A stretch of 64,000 nucleotides of DNA from Paramoeba atlantica (Eukaryota > Discosea): positions 372,001 to 436,000 of the forward strand of contig CDRNVI010000004.1 in the NCBI GenBank assembly GCA_977017575.1, in the 5' to 3' direction. A model generated the notes under the pieces. It had not been told where the DNA came from, did not search any database, and saw only the letters and a program-made list of their open reading frames with translations. Positions 9,205-22,363 of the stretch are shown here, one piece after another. The position numbers and the translations under genes were made by a program. How positions within the stretch are numbered: the first letter of the stretch is position 1; each line of letters begins with the position of its first letter.

Positions 9205-12200
9205 AAAAGATGGTCTTAACAAAAAGATGGTCTTAACAAAAAGATGGTCTTAACAAAAAGATGGTCTTAACAAAAAGATGGTCTTAACAAAAAGATGGTC
9301 TTAACAAAAAGATGGTCTTAACAAAAAGATGGTCTTAACAAAAAGATGGTCTTAACAAAAAGATGGTCTTAACAAAAAGATGGTCTTAACAAAAAGATGG
9401 TCTTAACAAAAAGATGGTCTTAACAAAAAGATGGTCTTAACAAAAAGATGGTCTTAACAAAAAGATGGTCTTAACAAAAAGATGGTCTTAACAAAAAGAT
9501 GGTCTTAACAAAAAGATGGTCTTAACAAAAAGATGGTCTTAACAAAAAGATGGTCTTAACAAAAAGATGGTCTTAACAAAAAGATGGTCTTAACAAAAAG
9601 ATGGTCTTAACAAAAAGATGGTCTTAACAAAAAGATGGTCTTAACAAAAAGATGGTCTTAACAAAAAGATGGTCTTAACAAAAAGATGGTCTTAACAAAA
9701 AGATGGTCTTAACAAAAAGATGGTCTTAACAAAAAGATGGTCTTAACAAAAAGATGGTCTTAACAAAAAGATGGTCTTAACAAAAAGATGGTCTTAACAA
9801 AAAGATGGTCTTAACAAAAAGATGGTCTTAACAAAAAGATGGTCTTAACAAAAAGATGGTCTTAACAAAAAGATGGTCTTAACAAAAAGATGGTCTTAAC
9901 AAAAAGATGGTCTTAACAAAAAGATGGTCTTAACAAAAAGATGGTCTTAACAAAAAGATGGTCTTAACAAAAAGATGGTCTTAACAAAAAGATGGTCTTA
10001 ACAAAAAGATGGTCTTAACAAAAAGATGGTCTTAACAAAAAGATGGTCTTAACAAAAAGATGGTCTTAACAAAAAGATGGTCTTAACAAAAAGATGGTCT
10101 TAACAAAAAGATGGTCTTAACAAAAAGATGGTCTTAACAAAAAGATGGTCTTAACAAAAAGATGGTCTTAACAAAAAGATGGTCTTAACAAAAAGATGGT
10201 CTTAACAAAAAGATGGTCTTAACAAAAAGATGGTCTTAACAAAAAGATGGTCTTAACAAAAAGATGGTCTTAACAAAAAGATGGTCTTAACAAAAAGATG
10301 GTCTTAACAAAAAGATGGTCTTAACAAAAAGATGGTCTTAACAAAAAGATGGTCTTAACAAAAAGATGGTCTTAACAAAAAGATGGTCTTAACAAAAAGA
10401 TGGTCTTAACAAAAAGATGGTCTTAACAAAAAGATGGTCTTAACAAAAAGATGGTCTTAACAAAAAGATGGTCTTAACAAAAAGATGGTCTTAACAAAAA
10501 GATGGTCTTAACAAAAAGATGGTCTTAACAAAAAGATGGTCTTAACAAAAAGATGGTCTTAACAAAAAGATGGTCTTAACAAAAAGATGGTCTTAACAAA
10601 AAGATGGTCTTAACAAAAAGATGGTCTTAACAAAAAGATGGTCTTAACAAAAAGATGGTCTTAACAAAAAGATGGTCTTAACAAAAAGATGGTCTTAACA
10701 AAAAGATGGTCTTAACAAAAAGATGGTCTTAACAAAAAGATGGTCTTAACAAAAAGATGGTCTTAACAAAAAGATGGTCTTAACAAAAAGATGGTCTTAA
10801 CAAAAAGATGGTCTTAACAAAAAGATGGTCTTAACAAAAAGATGGTCTTAACAAAAAGATGGTCTTAACAAAAAGATGGTCTTAACAAAAAGATGGTCTT
10901 AACAAAAAGATGGTCTTAACAAAAAGATGGTCTTAACAAAAAGATGGTCTTAACAAAAAGATGGTCTTAACAAAAAGATGGTCTTAACAAAAAGATGGTC
11001 TTAACAAAAAGATGGTCTTAACAAAAAGATGGTCTTAACAAAAAGATGGTCTTAACAAAAAGATGGTCTTAACAAAAAGATGGTCTTAACAAAAAGATGG
11101 TCTTAACAAAAAGATGGTCTTAACAAAAAGATGGTCTTAACAAAAAGATGGTCTTAACAAAAAGATGGTCTTAACAAAAAGATGGTCTTAACAAAAAGAT
11201 GGTCTTAACAAAAAGATGGTCTTAACAAAAAGATGGTCTTAACAAAAAGATGGTCTTAACAAAAAGATGGTCTTAACAAAAAGATGGTCTTAACAAAAAG
11301 ATGGTCTTAACAAAAAGATGGTCTTAACAAAAAGATGGTCTTAACAAAAAGATGGTCTTAACAAAAAGATGGTCTTAACAAAAAGATGGTCTTAACAAAA
11401 AGATGGTCTTAACAAAAAGATGGTCTTAACAAAAAGATGGTCTTAACAAAAAGATGGTCTTAACAAAAAGATGGTCTTAACAAAAAGATGGTCTTAACAA
11501 AAAGATGGTCTTAACAAAAAGATGGTCTTAACAAAAAGATGGTCTTAACAAAAAGATGGTCTTAACAAAAAGATGGTCTTAACAAAAAGATGGTCTTAAC
11601 AAAAAGATGGTCTTAACAAAAAGATGGTCTTAACAAAAAGATGGTCTTAACAAAAAGATGGTCTTAACAAAAAGATGGTCTTAACAAAAAGATGGTCTTA
11701 ACAAAAAGATGGTCTTAACAAAAAGATGGTCTTAACAAAAAGATGGTCTTAACAAAAAGATGGTCTTAACAAAAAGATGGTCTTAACAAAAAGATGGTCT
11801 TAACAAAAAGATGGTCTTAACAAAAAGATGGTCTTAACAAAAAGATGGTCTTAACAAAAAGATGGTCTTAACAAAAAGATGGTCTTAACAAAAAGATGGT
11901 CTTAACAAAAAGATGGTCTTAACAAAAAGATGGTCTTAACAAAAAGATGGTCTTAACAAAAAGATGGTCTTAACAAAAAGATGGTCTTAACAAAAAGATG
12001 GTCTTAACAAAAAGATGGTCTTAACAAAAAGATGGTCTTAACAAAAAGATGGTCTTAACAAAAAGATGGTCTTAACAAAAAGATGGTCTTAACAAAAAGA
12101 TGGTCTTAACAAAAAGATGGTCTTAACAAAAAGATGGTCTTAACAAAAAGATGGTCTTAACAAAAAGATGGTCTTAACAAAAAGATGGTCTTAACAAAAA

Positions 12201-15200
12201 GATGGTCTTAACAAAAAGATGGTCTTAACAAAAAGATGGTCTTAACAAAAAGATGGTCTTAACAAAAAGATGGTCTTAACAAAAAGATGGTCTTAACAAA
12301 AAGATGGTCTTAACAAAAAGATGGTCTTAACAAAAAGATGGTCTTAACAAAAAGATGGTCTTAACAAAAAGATGGTCTTAACAAAAAGATGGTCTTAACA
12401 AAAAGATGGTCTTAACAAAAAGATGGTCTTAACAAAAAGATGGTCTTAACAAAAAGATGGTCTTAACAAAAAGATGGTCTTAACAAAAAGATGGTCTTAA
12501 CAAAAAGATGGTCTTAACAAAAAGATGGTCTTAACAAAAAGATGGTCTTAACAAAAAGATGGTCTTAACAAAAAGATGGTCTTAACAAAAAGATGGTCTT
12601 AACAAAAAGATGGTCTTAACAAAAAGATGGTCTTAACAAAAAGATGGTCTTAACAAAAAGATGGTCTTAACAAAAAGATGGTCTTAACAAAAAGATGGTC
12701 TTAACAAAAAGATGGTCTTAACAAAAAGATGGTCTTAACAAAAAGATGGTCTTAACAAAAAGATGGTCTTAACAAAAAGATGGTCTTAACAAAAAGATGG
12801 TCTTAACAAAAAGATGGTCTTAACAAAAAGATGGTCTTAACAAAAAGATGGTCTTAACAAAAAGATGGTCTTAACAAAAAGATGGTCTTAACAAAAAGAT
12901 GGTCTTAACAAAAAGATGGTCTTAACAAAAAGATGGTCTTAACAAAAAGATGGTCTTAACAAAAAGATGGTCTTAACAAAAAGATGGTCTTAACAAAAAG
13001 ATGGTCTTAACAAAAAGATGGTCTTAACAAAAAGATGGTCTTAACAAAAAGATGGTCTTAACAAAAAGATGGTCTTAACAAAAAGATGGTCTTAACAAAA
13101 AGATGGTCTTAACAAAAAGATGGTCTTAACAAAAAGATGGTCTTAACAAAAAGATGGTCTTAACAAAAAGATGGTCTTAACAAAAAGATGGTCTTAACAA
13201 AAAGATGGTCTTAACAAAAAGATGGTCTTAACAAAAAGATGGTCTTAACAAAAAGATGGTCTTAACAAAAAGATGGTCTTAACAAAAAGATGGTCTTAAC
13301 AAAAAGATGGTCTTAACAAAAAGATGGTCTTAACAAAAAGATGGTCTTAACAAAAAGATGGTCTTAACAAAAAGATGGTCTTAACAAAAAGATGGTCTTA
13401 ACAAAAAGATGGTCTTAACAAAAAGATGGTCTTAACAAAAAGATGGTCTTAACAAAAAGATGGTCTTAACAAAAAGATGGTCTTAACAAAAAGATGGTCT
13501 TAACAAAAAGATGGTCTTAACAAAAAGATGGTCTTAACAAAAAGATGGTCTTAACAAAAAGATGGTCTTAACAAAAAGATGGTCTTAACAAAAAGATGGT
13601 CTTAACAAAAAGATGGTCTTAACAAAAAGATGGTCTTAACAAAAAGATGGTCTTAACAAAAAGATGGTCTTAACAAAAAGATGGTCTTAACAAAAAGATG
13701 GTCTTAACAAAAAGATGGTCTTAACAAAAAGATGGTCTTAACAAAAAGATGGTCTTAACAAAAAGATGGTCTTAACAAAAAGATGGTCTTAACAAAAAGA
13801 TGGTCTTAACAAAAAGATGGTCTTAACAAAAAGATGGTCTTAACAAAAAGATGGTCTTAACAAAAAGATGGTCTTAACAAAAAGATGGTCTTAACAAAAA
13901 GATGGTCTTAACAAAAAGATGGTCTTAACAAAAAGATGGTCTTAACAAAAAGATGGTCTTAACAAAAAGATGGTCTTAACAAAAAGATGGTCTTAACAAA
14001 AAGATGGTCTTAACAAAAAGATGGTCTTAACAAAAAGATGGTCTTAACAAAAAGATGGTCTTAACAAAAAGATGGTCTTAACAAAAAGATGGTCTTAACA
14101 AAAAGATGGTCTTAACAAAAAGATGGTCTTAACAAAAAGATGGTCTTAACAAAAAGATGGTCTTAACAAAAAGATGGTCTTAACAAAAAGATGGTCTTAA
14201 CAAAAAGATGGTCTTAACAAAAAGATGGTCTTAACAAAAAGATGGTCTTAACAAAAAGATGGTCTTAACAAAAAGATGGTCTTAACAAAAAGATGGTCTT
14301 AACAAAAAGATGGTCTTAACAAAAAGATGGTCTTAACAAAAAGATGGTCTTAACAAAAAGATGGTCTTAACAAAAAGATGGTCTTAACAAAAAGATGGTC
14401 TTAACAAAAAGATGGTCTTAACAAAAAGATGGTCTTAACAAAAAGATGGTCTTAACAAAAAGATGGTCTTAACAAAAAGATGGTCTTAACAAAAAGATGG
14501 TCTTAACAAAAAGATGGTCTTAACAAAAAGATGGTCTTAACAAAAAGATGGTCTTAACAAAAAGATGGTCTTAACAAAAAGATGGTCTTAACAAAAAGAT
14601 GGTCTTAACAAAAAGATGGTCTTAACAAAAAGATGGTCTTAACAAAAAGATGGTCTTAACAAAAAGATGGTCTTAACAAAAAGATGGTCTTAACAAAAAG
14701 ATGGTCTTAACAAAAAGATGGTCTTAACAAAAAGATGGTCTTAACAAAAAGATGGTCTTAACAAAAAGATGGTCTTAACAAAAAGATGGTCTTAACAAAA
14801 AGATGGTCTTAACAAAAAGATGGTCTTAACAAAAAGATGGTCTTAACAAAAAGATGGTCTTAACAAAAAGATGGTCTTAACAAAAAGATGGTCTTAACAA
14901 AAAGATGGTCTTAACAAAAAGATGGTCTTAACAAAAAGATGGTCTTAACAAAAAGATGGTCTTAACAAAAAGATGGTCTTAACAAAAAGATGGTCTTAAC
15001 AAAAAGATGGTCTTAACAAAAAGATGGTCTTAACAAAAAGATGGTCTTAACAAAAAGATGGTCTTAACAAAAAGATGGTCTTAACAAAAAGATGGTCTTA
15101 ACAAAAAGATGGTCTTAACAAAAAGATGGTCTTAACAAAAAGATGGTCTTAACAAAAAGATGGTCTTAACAAAAAGATGGTCTTAACAAAAAGATGGTCT

Positions 15201-18200
15201 TAACAAAAAGATGGTCTTAACAAAAAGATGGTCTTAACAAAAAGATGGTCTTAACAAAAAGATGGTCTTAACAAAAAGATGGTCTTAACAAAAAGATGGT
15301 CTTAACAAAAAGATGGTCTTAACAAAAAGATGGTCTTAACAAAAAGATGGTCTTAACAAAAAGATGGTCTTAACAAAAAGATGGTCTTAACAAAAAGATG
15401 GTCTTAACAAAAAGATGGTCTTAACAAAAAGATGGTCTTAACAAAAAGATGGTCTTAACAAAAAGATGGTCTTAACAAAAAGATGGTCTTAACAAAAAGA
15501 TGGTCTTAACAAAAAGATGGTCTTAACAAAAAGATGGTCTTAACAAAAAGATGGTCTTAACAAAAAGATGGTCTTAACAAAAAGATGGTCTTAACAAAAA
15601 GATGGTCTTAACAAAAAGATGGTCTTAACAAAAAGATGGTCTTAACAAAAAGATGGTCTTAACAAAAAGATGGTCTTAACAAAAAGATGGTCTTAACAAA
15701 AAGATGGTCTTAACAAAAAGATGGTCTTAACAAAAAGATGGTCTTAACAAAAAGATGGTCTTAACAAAAAGATGGTCTTAACAAAAAGATGGTCTTAACA
15801 AAAAGATGGTCTTAACAAAAAGATGGTCTTAACAAAAAGATGGTCTTAACAAAAAGATGGTCTTAACAAAAAGATGGTCTTAACAAAAAGATGGTCTTAA
15901 CAAAAAGATGGTCTTAACAAAAAGATGGTCTTAACAAAAAGATGGTCTTAACAAAAAGATGGTCTTAACAAAAAGATGGTCTTAACAAAAAGATGGTCTT
16001 AACAAAAAGATGGTCTTAACAAAAAGATGGTCTTAACAAAAAGATGGTCTTAACAAAAAGATGGTCTTAACAAAAAGATGGTCTTAACAAAAAGATGGTC
16101 TTAACAAAAAGATGGTCTTAACAAAAAGATGGTCTTAACAAAAAGATGGTCTTAACAAAAAGATGGTCTTAACAAAAAGATGGTCTTAACAAAAAGATGG
16201 TCTTAACAAAAAGATGGTCTTAACAAAAAGATGGTCTTAACAAAAAGATGGTCTTAACAAAAAGATGGTCTTAACAAAAAGATGGTCTTAACAAAAAGAT
16301 GGTCTTAACAAAAAGATGGTCTTAACAAAAAGATGGTCTTAACAAAAAGATGGTCTTAACAAAAAGATGGTCTTAACAAAAAGATGGTCTTAACAAAAAG
16401 ATGGTCTTAACAAAAAGATGGTCTTAACAAAAAGATGGTCTTAACAAAAAGATGGTCTTAACAAAAAGATGGTCTTAACAAAAAGATGGTCTTAACAAAA
16501 AGATGGTCTTAACAAAAAGATGGTCTTAACAAAAAGATGGTCTTAACAAAAAGATGGTCTTAACAAAAAGATGGTCTTAACAAAAAGATGGTCTTAACAA
16601 AAAGATGGTCTTAACAAAAAGATGGTCTTAACAAAAAGATGGTCTTAACAAAAAGATGGTCTTAACAAAAAGATGGTCTTAACAAAAAGATGGTCTTAAC
16701 AAAAAGATGGTCTTAACAAAAAGATGGTCTTAACAAAAAGATGGTCTTAACAAAAAGATGGTCTTAACAAAAAGATGGTCTTAACAAAAAGATGGTCTTA
16801 ACAAAAAGATGGTCTTAACAAAAAGATGGTCTTAACAAAAAGATGGTCTTAACAAAAAGATGGTCTTAACAAAAAGATGGTCTTAACAAAAAGATGGTCT
16901 TAACAAAAAGATGGTCTTAACAAAAAGATGGTCTTAACAAAAAGATGGTCTTAACAAAAAGATGGTCTTAACAAAAAGATGGTCTTAACAAAAAGATGGT
17001 CTTAACAAAAAGATGGTCTTAACAAAAAGATGGTCTTAACAAAAAGATGGTCTTAACAAAAAGATGGTCTTAACAAAAAGATGGTCTTAACAAAAAGATG
17101 GTCTTAACAAAAAGATGGTCTTAACAAAAAGATGGTCTTAACAAAAAGATGGTCTTAACAAAAAGATGGTCTTAACAAAAAGATGGTCTTAACAAAAAGA
17201 TGGTCTTAACAAAAAGATGGTCTTAACAAAAAGATGGTCTTAACAAAAAGATGGTCTTAACAAAAAGATGGTCTTAACAAAAAGATGGTCTTAACAAAAA
17301 GATGGTCTTAACAAAAAGATGGTCTTAACAAAAAGATGGTCTTAACAAAAAGATGGTCTTAACAAAAAGATGGTCTTAACAAAAAGATGGTCTTAACAAA
17401 AAGATGGTCTTAACAAAAAGATGGTCTTAACAAAAAGATGGTCTTAACAAAAAGATGGTCTTAACAAAAAGATGGTCTTAACAAAAAGATGGTCTTAACA
17501 AAAAGATGGTCTTAACAAAAAGATGGTCTTAACAAAAAGATGGTCTTAACAAAAAGATGGTCTTAACAAAAAGATGGTCTTAACAAAAAGATGGTCTTAA
17601 CAAAAAGATGGTCTTAACAAAAAGATGGTCTTAACAAAAAGATGGTCTTAACAAAAAGATGGTCTTAACAAAAAGATGGTCTTAACAAAAAGATGGTCTT
17701 AACAAAAAGATGGTCTTAACAAAAAGATGGTCTTAACAAAAAGATGGTCTTAACAAAAAGATGGTCTTAACAAAAAGATGGTCTTAACAAAAAGATGGTC
17801 TTAACAAAAAGATGGTCTTAACAAAAAGATGGTCTTAACAAAAAGATGGTCTTAACAAAAAGATGGTCTTAACAAAAAGATGGTCTTAACAAAAAGATGG
17901 TCTTAACAAAAAGATGGTCTTAACAAAAAGATGGTCTTAACAAAAAGATGGTCTTAACAAAAAGATGGTCTTAACAAAAAGATGGTCTTAACAAAAAGAT
18001 GGTCTTAACAAAAAGATGGTCTTAACAAAAAGATGGTCTTAACAAAAAGATGGTCTTAACAAAAAGATGGTCTTAACAAAAAGATGGTCTTAACAAAAAG
18101 ATGGTCTTAACAAAAAGATGGTCTTAACAAAAAGATGGTCTTAACAAAAAGATGGTCTTAACAAAAAGATGGTCTTAACAAAAAGATGGTCTTAACAAAA

Positions 18201-19868
18201 AGATGGTCTTAACAAAAAGATGGTCTTAACAAAAAGATGGTCTTAACAAAAAGATGGTCTTAACAAAAAGATGGTCTTAACAAAAAGATGGTCTTAACAA
18301 AAAGATGGTCTTAACAAAAAGATGGTCTTAACAAAAAGATGGTCTTAACAAAAAGATGGTCTTAACAAAAAGATGGTCTTAACAAAAAGATGGTCTTAAC
18401 AAAAAGATGGTCTTAACAAAAAGATGGTCTTAACAAAAAGATGGTCTTAACAAAAAGATGGTCTTAACAAAAAGATGGTCTTAACAAAAAGATGGTCTTA
18501 ACAAAAAGATGGTCTTAACAAAAAGATGGTCTTAACAAAAAGATGGTCTTAACAAAAAGATGGTCTTAACAAAAAGATGGTCTTAACAAAAAGATGGTCT
18601 TAACAAAAAGATGGTCTTAACAAAAAGATGGTCTTAACAAAAAGATGGTCTTAACAAAAAGATGGTCTTAACAAAAAGATGGTCTTAACAAAAAGATGGT
18701 CTTAACAAAAAGATGGTCTTAACAAAAAGATGGTCTTAACAAAAAGATGGTCTTAACAAAAAGATGGTCTTAACAAAAAGATGGTCTTAACAAAAAGATG
18801 GTCTTAACAAAAAGATGGTCTTAACAAAAAGATGGTCTTAACAAAAAGATGGTCTTAACAAAAAGATGGTCTTAACAAAAAGATGGTCTTAACAAAAAGA
18901 TGGTCTTAACAAAAAGATGGTCTTAACAAAAAGATGGTCTTAACAAAAAGATGGTCTTAACAAAAAGATGGTCTTAACAAAAAGATGGTCTTAACAAAAA
19001 GATGGTCTTAACAAAAAGATGGTCTTAACAAAAAGATGGTCTTAACAAAAAGATGGTCTTAACAAAAAGATGGTCTTAACAAAAAGATGGTCTTAACAAA
19101 AAGATGGTCTTAACAAAAAGATGGTCTTAACAAAAAGATGGTCTTAACAAAAAGATGGTCTTAACAAAAAGATGGTCTTAACAAAAAGATGGTCTTAACA
19201 GAAAGATGGTCTTAACAAAAAGATGGTCTTAACAAAAAGATGGTCTTAACAAAAAGATGGTCTTAACAAAAAGATGGTCTTAACAAAAAGATGGTCTTAA
19301 CAAAAAGATGGTCTTAACAAAAAGATGGTCTTAACAAAAAGATGGTCTTAACAAAAAGATGGTCTTAACAAAAAGATGGTCTTAACAAAAAGATGGTCTT
19401 AACAAAAAGATGGTCTTAACAAAAAGATGGTCTTAACAAAAAGATGGTCTTAACAAAAAGATGGTCTTAACAAAAAGATGGTCTTAACAAAAAGATGGTC
19501 TTAACAAAAAGATGGTCTTAACAAAAAGATGGTCTTAACAAAAAGATGGTCTTAACAAAAAGATGGTCTTAACAAAAAGATGGTCTTAACAAAAAGATGG
19601 TCTTAACAAAAAGATGGTCTTAACAAAAAGATGGTCTTAACAAAAAGATGGTCTTAACAAAAAGATGGTCTTAACAAAAAGATGGTCTTAACAAAAAGAT
19701 GGTCTTAACAAAAAGATGGTCTTAACAAAAAGATGGTCTTAACAAAAAGATGGTCTTAACAAAAAGATGGTCTTAACAAAAAGATGGTCTTAACAAAAAG
19801 ATGGTCATTAACAAAAAGATGGTCTTAACAAAAAGATGGTCTTAACAAAAAGATGGTCTTAACAAAAA
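9205..19868. repeat. 17-bp tandem satellite, right block
   Basis: Same unit and orientation as 1-4194, about 627 copies, almost perfectly uniform over 10.6 kb. Rare variants are an A-to-G near 19201 and an irregular unit near 19801-19815. It ends at 19868 where a 5'-truncated LINE-A copy begins. It holds nothing else. Confidence 0.98.
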
Positions 19869-19869
19869 G

Positions 19870-20731
19870 ATCTAGTCAAAGTACAGAAACGGACAATTCT
19901 TGCACCCCCCGTCAACGTGCCTTGAGCGACGCAATCTCGGCGCACGAATTTTCATGTGCGTACGCAGCGGCAGACAGTAGCACTCGCGCGAGGTACACCT
20001 CTCAGACTGGAGATGGGGCCAGCAGCTGGGCATTTTGCATCCCATCAACAGAGCTTGGCCACGCTTACACACCCACAGAATTCCGCGCCCTCTCCAGGTG
20101 GTGGTTAGGTGCCAAGGTCTACAACGAGTTGAGCACGTGCCCAATTAACACATGCCAACAACCTCTCGACCTCGAAGGAAACCATGCTGTGTCTTGCAAA
20201 AGTGGGAATGGACTGATCTCCCGCCACAATGCGCTCATTACACAATTCACCGACACGTGCTCCAAGGCGAATTTATCACCTTCACGTGAGGTAAGCCTGG
20301 GGAACCTAGGGCCTGGCGGCTGTCCCACGAGGCCGGGCGATGTCTTTATTCCGGGCTATGAGAAAGCTCAAGGTCTGGTGCTTGATTTTGCTGTCACCCA
20401 CGTTCAGCAACCTAAATACACGGACTTAGTCCGCAACGCTAACGGGGTGGCGGCAGGATCATTTGCGGAGCACTACGCCGCTTCTCACAAGGTGAAAGAG
20501 AGAGAGGAGGCGGAACAAGCAAAACATGTGTTTGTTGCCATGGTGGTAGAATCATATGGTGCTTGGAGTGCAAGTGCCCTATCAATCCTTAGATGGGTTG
20601 GGAAGCATCGCGCCTCATGTTCCCAGGGGACTCTATCTCAAGAAGCAGCTACCCGTCAGCTGCTTCAAGAGCTTAACCTCACCCTGATGCGTTCTCAATC
20701 GAGAATGCTTGTCTCACGCATGCCTGGCTGA
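19870..20731 (+). pseudogene. LINE-A C-terminal zinc finger and restriction-like endonuclease fragment
   Basis: About 285 residues matching the C-terminus of the 1290-residue LINE-A protein: the helical block AYTPTEFRALSRWWLG, a Cys/His finger (CPINTC, then HAVSC), and the PD-(D/E)XK-type nuclease core TRPGDVFIP followed by LVLDFAVTH. The frame is open upstream into the satellite (MVLTK at 19853), but that part is satellite-derived, not gene. The RT domain is missing, as expected for 5' truncation during target-primed reverse transcription. Confidence 0.85.
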
Positions 20732-20799
20732 AGATCCACAACCGGCACTTATTTTGCAGTAGCCTAAACCAAGGCTCGCGGATCCCGGCATGTTCGAAG

Positions 20800-21035
20800 G
20801 CTGAGGGTGCTGGTCTCGTCGACAGAGTCTATACTCACGCCTAGTCCGTCAGGGCTAGGTACCCCAAGTGAGGTAGTACACGGGTAGTGAATCTCCTCCC
20901 CGTCGGCCAGCATCCTGTTTCGCGACCGTGTCGCTGTCGACACAGGCCCGCGCCTGCGCCCTCCCGTATAACAAGGGAAGGGTCCACAAGTCAGGCCGTG
21001 GAGAGGTCGAAAGACCCGGTCCGGAACGCGCGAAT
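20800..21035 (+). other. LINE-A structured 3'UTR segment (copy 1)
   Basis: About 230 bp closely matching 26335-26570. Visible pairings are CTCAC with GTGAG around a CCTAG/CTAGG stem, TGTCG with CGACA, and GGTC-GAAA-GACC, a GNRA-type tetraloop. Conservation in a noncoding region suggests recognition of the template RNA by the LINE-A reverse transcriptase. Confidence 0.65.
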
Positions 21036-21283
21036 GGTTGAGGAGCCGCCTGCAGGCCTGGTGAGGCGAAGCTGAGGGAGACCTTACCCCCCCTGAAAAG
21101 TTGAAAAGTTGGGTAGGGGAAAGCAGGAAAGTAGGGAGAAAGGTGGGAAAAGTATGTCAAGAGGTGAGAAAGAGGAGAAAGAGAGAGAAAAATTTTCTTT
21201 ATTTGCATAAAAACAAAAAAAAAAAAAAAAATTTTTGATACTTACTTCGCGAAGTTGATATTACAGTACTGGTGAAGATAATG

Positions 21284-21319
<36 letters not shown>

Positions 21320-21889
21320 ACACCGATGCCTCGGTGAAAGGGTGGGGAGCGATTATGTATTTAGACAGCGGAGAGGTTTTGATTACGGGAGAGGCGTGGC
21401 CTGAGTCATCCTCGTATGAGGTGAACCGTGCGGAAGCTGCAGCAGTCCGCTTAGCCCTCGAGAAGTTTTCCGCGCATTGCCCCCGTGGAACCTGCTTGGA
21501 TGTTTTTGTTGACAACACCTCCTGTCAGGCTGCACTGAACAGGAGGATCTCCAAGTCAGAGGGGGTTTCAATGGAATTGCGCGAAGTCCTGCGACTGACA
21601 GAGGACAAAGGTATTTGTGTCAAGGCAGCGTACATATCCACGGCGGATGCTGTCATACCCGGCGGATGCTGTCAGTCGCGGGAAGGAGATTGAGAGAGAG
21701 AAGGTTGAGAAATATAAAGGCAACATCGACAAATACAGCGATAATCAGCATCATCATATTGGTAAGCTAGACAGTCATATTGAAGGAAAACCCTAGGGGA
21801 CAGGATCACCAAATACAAAAAAAAAAAAAAAAAAAACAAGACAAGAAAAAAAGAAAAAAAAAAAAAAAAAGAGGGGCTATGAGCCCTCC

Positions 21890-22233
21890 TTCCGGGCTAT
21901 GAGAAAGCTCAAGGTCTGGTGCTTGATTTTGCTGTCACCCACGTTCAGCAACCTAAATACACGGACTTAGTCCGCAACGCTAACGGGGTGGCGGCAGGAT
22001 CATTTGCGGAGCACTACGCCGCTTCTCACAAGGTGAAAGAGAGAGAGGAGGCGGAACAAGCAAAACATGTGTTTGTTGCCATGGTGGTAGAATCATATGG
22101 TGCTTGGAGTGCAAGTGCCCTATCAATCCTTAGATGGGTTGGGAAGCATCGCGCCTCATGTTCCCAGGGGACTCTATCTCAAGAAGCAGCTACCCGTCAG
22201 CTGCTTCAAGAGCTTAACCTCACCCTGATGCGT
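21890..22233 (+). pseudogene. LINE-A endonuclease-domain fragment (duplicate)
   Basis: 344 bp essentially identical to 20349-20692, from the nuclease core (LDFAVTHVQQPKYTD) to just before the end of the ORF. It lies directly upstream of the full-length LINE-A without an intervening A-run, so it may be the 5' part of the same insertion, joined by RT template switching. Confidence 0.8.
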
Positions 22234-22287
22234 TTCAGGGTGAGCCTTTCCAGGGTTCAAAAAGAAGAGTGCGTTTCCAGGGTTCAA

Positions 22288-22313
22288 AAAGATACAGTTT
22301 CTGTACCTTGTTG
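22288..22313 (+). other. Spliced-leader exon, 5' truncated
   Basis: Last 26 nt of the 39-nt SL exon, including ACAGTTTCTGTACCTTGTTG, directly followed by AATTATTTTTCC and TTTAG and then, 51 bp on, the LINE-A ATG. No GT donor follows, so this is not an SL RNA gene but the 5' end of a reverse-transcribed capped mRNA, or a leader encoded within the element. Confidence 0.8.
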
Positions 22314-22363
22314 AATTATTTTTCCTTTCTTTAGTTACTCCCCGGGGATTAGCGTCCTTCCCC

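Larger units (their letters stand above)
19869..21231 (+). mobile_element. LINE-A copy, 5' truncated
   Basis: 3' third of a LINE-A retrotransposon abutting the satellite: C-terminal coding region to 20731, a 3'UTR (20732-21204) with the conserved structured segment, and an A-rich end at 21205-21231. It is followed by a 55-bp segment (21232-21286) with its own A-run (21287-21315). It matches the full-length LINE-A at 22364-26770 in protein and UTR. Confidence 0.85.

Noticed and set aside
19853-19872. MVLTK start of the LINE-A fragment ORF
   Set aside because: These codons come from the satellite; the LINE-A similarity starts after it.
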